Positions 6,908-9,689 of a DNA stretch of 9,689 bases are shown piece by piece. A program made the position numbers and the translations under genes. Each line of letters begins with the position of its first letter. The first letter of the stretch is position 1. This DNA is from Bacillota bacterium. Lineage in GTDB: Bacteria > Bacillota > UBA4882 > UBA8346. Where the stretch lies: NCBI GenBank assembly GCA_003501335.1, contig DNPQ01000423.1, positions 1 to 9,689 on the forward strand, given 5' to 3'. The notes under the pieces are model-generated. The model had not been told where the DNA came from, did not search any database, and saw only the letters and a list, made by a program, of their open reading frames with translations.

Positions 6908-8765
6908 GTTCATTGCCTCCCAAATTTTTGGGTAATAGAAAAGTAACTATGGTTCCCTGGCTAAATTCGCTTGAAACTTTCATTTCCAGCCGGCCGTTAT
7001 TGAAAAGTTTGATCCGCTGTGCCACATTGGCTAGTCCAATTGATCCTAGTTGAAGATTGGACATCATATCCTCGTTTTCCACACTCGACAATAAGTCTTG
7101 AATCCGTTGCAGTTCAATTTCAGTCATGCCGATACCGTTATCGGATACAGTAATTTTTACCCAATCGGAATCTATAATCTGAGCTCGAATAGTAATGGAG
7201 CCTCTGTCCTTCCTTTTTTCTAATCCATGGATGATAGCGTTCTCTACCAACGGTTGTAAAAGCAATTTGGGTAACCTTAAAGTGTCCAAATTAGCTTCAA
7301 TATAGATTTGATAAGATAGACGCTCTTCAAACCGAAATTTTTGAATGGTCAGATATTGTTCCACTTGATATATTTCCTCTGCCAAAGTTGCATATTGACC
7401 ACCACTAATACTATAACGAAACATGTTGCTAAGGGCTTGACTAATTGTACTAATCTGCTTTTCACCTTCTAAAGTAGCAAGGCTATCGATCATTCCAAGT
7501 GAATTATATAGAAAATGGGGATTGATTTGTGCTTGGAGGGCTTTAACTTCAGCTTGCTTCTTTAGCAATTCGGTTTGGAAAATTTTGGAGATCAATCGTT
7601 GAATTTCCTGCGTCATGATATTAAATTGATTACCTAAAAAACCTATTTCATCAGCAGATTGGATCGGAACTATTGTATCAAAATGCCCCTGACCCAAGCG
7701 AATCATGGCCTGATGTAAGTCATAAATGGGACGGGTGACCCCCTTAAAAATAAAGAAAGCCAACAGGAAAGTAATGCCTAAACATAAAAAACCGATTATA
7801 AAAGTTTCCCACCCTGCTTTGGTAACACCTGACATGATGACTGATAAAGGGATATATCCTACCAGCATCCAATCTAAGTCATGAAATCGATGATAAACTC
7901 CCAGGTATTGATGGCCCTGGTGGTAATACATGAAGTGTCCGGCTGATTCCTGACTTTCGGCGCACTTCTGAAACAGAGCCCCACTCTGTAAAATTCTTCC
8001 TACATCATCATCTTTTTCTGCCATAATGATCCGGCCCTCGCGGTTTACCAAATAAAAATGTCCCTGGCTTTTTATTTTCATTTGCCCCAAACGCTTCTTC
8101 AATTCGGAGGCAGCCATATCAATCCGGATAACCCCAACCACTTTCTGGTCGTCGATATTGATTTTTTTTAACGCTTGAAAATAGCTGAGTGTGAAAATCT
8201 CATTCCGTCTTAACCTGTGAATGGCGTGGGTCGGAAGCCAGATAGCCCAGCCATGATTAAGATAAGCCGACTGATAATTTTTAATATCTTCATCTTTATA
8301 GAACCGGCTTATATTTTGACTTCCATTAATATCGGTGGATAAACGCTCACCCTTGAAATCCCGAATTTCAATGGCTCCGATAAATGAATTGAAAACTACA
8401 TTGGTAGCTATTTTATTAAAATAATAATAAACTAAATCAAAATTGGTTTGCCCTTTTTCATTCATCTCTACCATAAAATTCTGAAAATCTGAATCACTAA
8501 AATAACTCCAGGCTAAATTTTTGATATTTTCCATATATGTTTGAATAGTGGTTACTGTTTGATCCGCTAATTGGTCCATATTAGCATAGGTATTTTGTTC
8601 AATCTCAATTTTAGCCCGGTGATAATAGATAAAACTAATCATAAATAATGCTAAACTGATTACCCCGAAAAAAGCCAACGTCAATTTGACCCGGAAACTG
8701 CCCCGGATCCAATTTCGTAGAATATCCAATACTGGAAATGATTCTCCCGCCAATTTTCTTCCCAT
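6900..8765 (-). CDS. yesM: Sensor histidine kinase, YesM-type (Cache sensor, HAMP, His_kinase, HATPase)
   Basis: This 621-residue membrane kinase is the likely partner of the regulator it overlaps. TM1 lies near 29-48 and TM2 near 321-342. Between them about 270 extracellular residues resemble a double Cache ligand-binding domain (GVIRIDMAASELKKRL and GHFYLVNREGRI blocks). A HAMP domain follows (about 342-394), then the phosphoacceptor H417 in INPHFLYNSL. The ATPase part has the N box LVENAIIHG (about 507-514), DNGIGM (542-547) and GSIGLANVAQRI (574-585). It belongs to the HPK7-like, LytS/YesM class. The ligand is probably the transported sugar or its binding protein (inference). The start is uncertain: ATG 8765 has no convincing ribosome binding site. 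Confidence 0.92.
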   Translation of the reverse strand: MGRKLAGESFPVLDILRNWIRGSFRVKLTLAFFGVISLALFMISFIYYHRAKIEIEQNTYANMDQLADQTVTTIQTYMENIKNLAWSYFSDSDFQNFMVEMNEKGQTNFDLVYYYFNKIATNVVFNSFIGAIEIRDFKGERLSTDINGSQNISRFYKDEDIKNYQSAYLNHGWAIWLPTHAIHRLRRNEIFTLSYFQALKKINIDDQKVVGVIRIDMAASELKKRLGQMKIKSQGHFYLVNREGRIIMAEKDDDVGRILQSGALFQKCAESQESAGHFMYYHQGHQYLGVYHRFHDLDWMLVGYIPLSVIMSGVTKAGWETFIIGFLCLGITFLLAFFIFKGVTRPIYDLHQAMIRLGQGHFDTIVPIQSADEIGFLGNQFNIMTQEIQRLISKIFQTELLKKQAEVKALQAQINPHFLYNSLGMIDSLATLEGEKQISTISQALSNMFRYSISGGQYATLAEEIYQVEQYLTIQKFRFEERLSYQIYIEANLDTLRLPKLLLQPLVENAIIHGLEKRKDRGSITIRAQIIDSDWVKITVSDNGIGMTEIELQRIQDLLSSVENEDMMSNLQLGSIGLANVAQRIKLFNNGRLEMKVSSEFSQGTIVTFLLPKNLGGNEHV

Positions 8766-8832
8766 TAGATTTTGCTCATATATTCGTTTATTCGTTTTTG
8801 TCAGATTACTTCCAAAAAGTTCTTTTCAATGA

Positions 8833-8870
8833 ATTATAATTGCCACTCTTCAATATCATACAAAATATCA
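8833..8870 (-). promoter_or_regulatory. Candidate promoter region of the kinase-regulator operon
   Basis: A perfect TATAAT (8838-8833) lies about 70 bases upstream of the kinase start. The best -35 match (ATGATA, 8859-8854) is at a short 15-base spacing. It overlaps one copy of a TGATATT direct repeat (8858-8852 and 8870-8864), which could be an activator site. This is a weak call. Confidence 0.35.
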
Positions 8871-9163
8871 CAGAGGCTGGTGAGGTTCTGAAATTAGCCT
8901 GCATTCCAATTCGTAGGTATAGAATTATAGATAATTTCATTGTAATACAGTTTGATAATAAAAATAATAGAATTATTAAATATGCTGATTTGGTTTTTTT
9001 AAGGATTGATTAAAGAAATCGGTTTTTCCAGATACAACTTGTCTTTACGAATGTTTCCCATTTTAACCTCCATTTTGCTTATGCCATGTTATTCATCCCG
9101 CAATTGATAATAAACTGAAACACCAACTAATACAATATTATTTGTCACATGTTACCGCTTTTT

Positions 9164-9209
9164 GGGGCATCCCAACTGGCACATCATATTGTGCCCCGTC
9201 CTGGGCACC
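9164..9209. other. Cluster of mutually exclusive hairpins
   Basis: One block, GTGCCCC (9191-9197), can pair with GGGGCA (9164-9169), with GGCAC (9178-9182) or with GGGCAC (9203-9208), giving three alternative stems within about 45 bases. No gene start follows closely on either strand. It lies just beyond a terminator on the minus strand. The function is unknown. Confidence 0.4.
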
Positions 9210-9222
9210 AAAATTAAAAATT

Positions 9223-9250
9223 AAAAAGCAGCCAAAAGGCTGCTTTTTTT
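9223..9250 (-). terminator. Rho-independent terminator after the MNT-HEPN remnant
   Basis: An 11-bp stem (AAAAAGCAGCC with GGCTGCTTTTT) has an AAAA loop. Both strands carry a T-run after the stem, so it can work in both directions. It lies about 50 bases past the HEPN stop on the minus strand. Confidence 0.8.
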
Positions 9251-9300
9251 GTTCTTCAATTTTACTATTTTCGGGGTTCCACCGATACAAATGTTTCTAC

Positions 9301-9514
9301 TTAATTTACCTTTAATTTGATAAATTCTTTTATTTTCAAAGCTGCTTGATAGGCTTCATGCATATTTTCTTCTGTAAGTAGAGTCCCATCACCCGGATAA
9401 CGAACTTCAACGCCATAATCTTCCAAAATCTCAACCGTTTCATATAGGCTATCAAGATTACTTTCCTTCTCTACTAATAATCCATTCATTAACCAATAAA
9501 TATTTCCTATTCAT
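9301..9514 (-). pseudogene. HEPN-domain protein, internally deleted and frameshifted
   Basis: Two pieces of a HEPN protein lie in different frames. From ATG 9514, overlapping the end of the nucleotidyltransferase gene by 8 bases as is normal for this pair, the frame reads MNRKYLLVNEWI and stops after 18 residues. From about 9475 another frame, open from ATG 9489 for 62 residues, reads like the C-terminal third of HEPN domains: DSLYETVEILEDYGVEVRYP followed by a GDGTLLTEE turn and an amphipathic last helix. The central helices, which carry the RX4-6H active site in toxic members and would need some 70-80 residues, are absent. A deletion joining the two pieces out of frame explains this. The 62-residue frame alone lacks a good ribosome binding site, so expression is doubtful. 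Confidence 0.65.
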
Positions 9515-9689
9515 AAAGAACCTGACCTTGAGCAACTATCTGGGTAATAAACGCCGATTTGGTATCATGCCATTCCTCGATTTCCTGTGGTGTGTAAACT
9601 AGTAAATCAATAGGAATAGCCATTCCCCTTAAAAATTTTCGAATCTCGCGCCCTCTTTGAACCCGTTTTTGAGGCATGTCTTTGATTAC
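9507..9689 (-). CDS. Minimal nucleotidyltransferase (MNT) domain protein, C-terminal part
   Basis: Only the last 60 residues lie in the window; the catalytic GSX10DXD part would be beyond the right edge. What is visible, REIRKFLRGMAIPIDLLVYT then PQEIEEW and a final AQGQVLYE, is the typical tail of small Pol-beta-like nucleotidyltransferases paired with HEPN proteins. In the known type VII toxin-antitoxin pairs the MNT protein adenylylates and silences the HEPN ribonuclease. Here the partner gene downstream is broken, so the MNT may be an orphan. It overlaps the HEPN start by 8 bases. Confidence 0.75.
   Translation of the reverse strand, partial: VIKDMPQKRVQRGREIRKFLRGMAIPIDLLVYTPQEIEEWHDTKSAFITQIVAQGQVLYE

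Larger units (their letters stand above)
8766..9222. other. Non-coding A+T-rich intergenic region
   Basis: I find no credible gene on either strand here; the longest minus-strand frame (44 codons, 8940-8806) has no ribosome binding site. The region should hold the promoter of the kinase-regulator operon (TATAAT at 8838-8833) and, at its far end, a cluster of competing G+C-rich hairpins (9164-9209). Confidence 0.5.

Noticed and set aside
8806..8940. A 44-codon minus-strand reading frame upstream of the kinase gene
   Set aside because: It has no ribosome binding site, its composition is that of A+T-rich noncoding DNA, and it covers the candidate promoter of the kinase operon.

Overview
The window (about 42% G+C by eye, strong AGGAGG-type ribosome binding sites) looks like part of a carbohydrate-utilisation locus of a Firmicute-like bacterium. 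Every gene I can support lies on the minus strand, so the locus reads from high to low coordinates. The sugar-binding protein has a classical signal peptide but no lipobox cysteine, which hints at a diderm (outer-membrane-bearing) Firmicute or a relative. I cannot name the species, and this placement is inference.

Layout in transcription order. (1) 9689-9301: the C-terminal part of a minimal nucleotidyltransferase (MNT) gene, overlapped by its HEPN partner. The HEPN gene is broken: its N-terminal and C-terminal pieces sit in different frames and the middle of the domain is missing. A hairpin terminator closes this unit at 9223-9250. (2) 8766-9222: an A+T-rich non-coding stretch with a candidate promoter for the next operon and a cluster of mutually exclusive hairpins. 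(3) 8765-5303: a two-component system of YesM/YesN type, with a membrane sensor kinase and an AraC-type response regulator whose reading frames overlap by 8 bases, closed by a strong terminator at 5197-5243. (4) 5139-5054: a promoter region with two 11-base direct repeats exactly 22 bases apart beside a possible -35 box, a good candidate operator for the YesN-like regulator. (5) 5046-1207: a family-1 sugar-binding protein and two MalF/MalG-type permeases, separated by hairpins. The second permease carries an extra stretch of about 150 residues after its first membrane segment. No ATPase gene is present, so a shared MsmX-type ATPase encoded elsewhere is presumed. (6) 1111-932: two divergent copies of one imperfect palindromic element with paired ends, in the leader of the last gene. 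(7) 852-1: the start of a secreted clan GH-A glycoside hydrolase, cut by the window edge.

Inferred working model: the kinase senses an oligosaccharide or a loaded binding protein outside the membrane. The regulator then activates the transporter operon through the 22-base direct repeats. The secreted hydrolase releases oligosaccharides that the ABC transporter imports. The least explained element is the tandem palindromic pair between the transporter and hydrolase genes.
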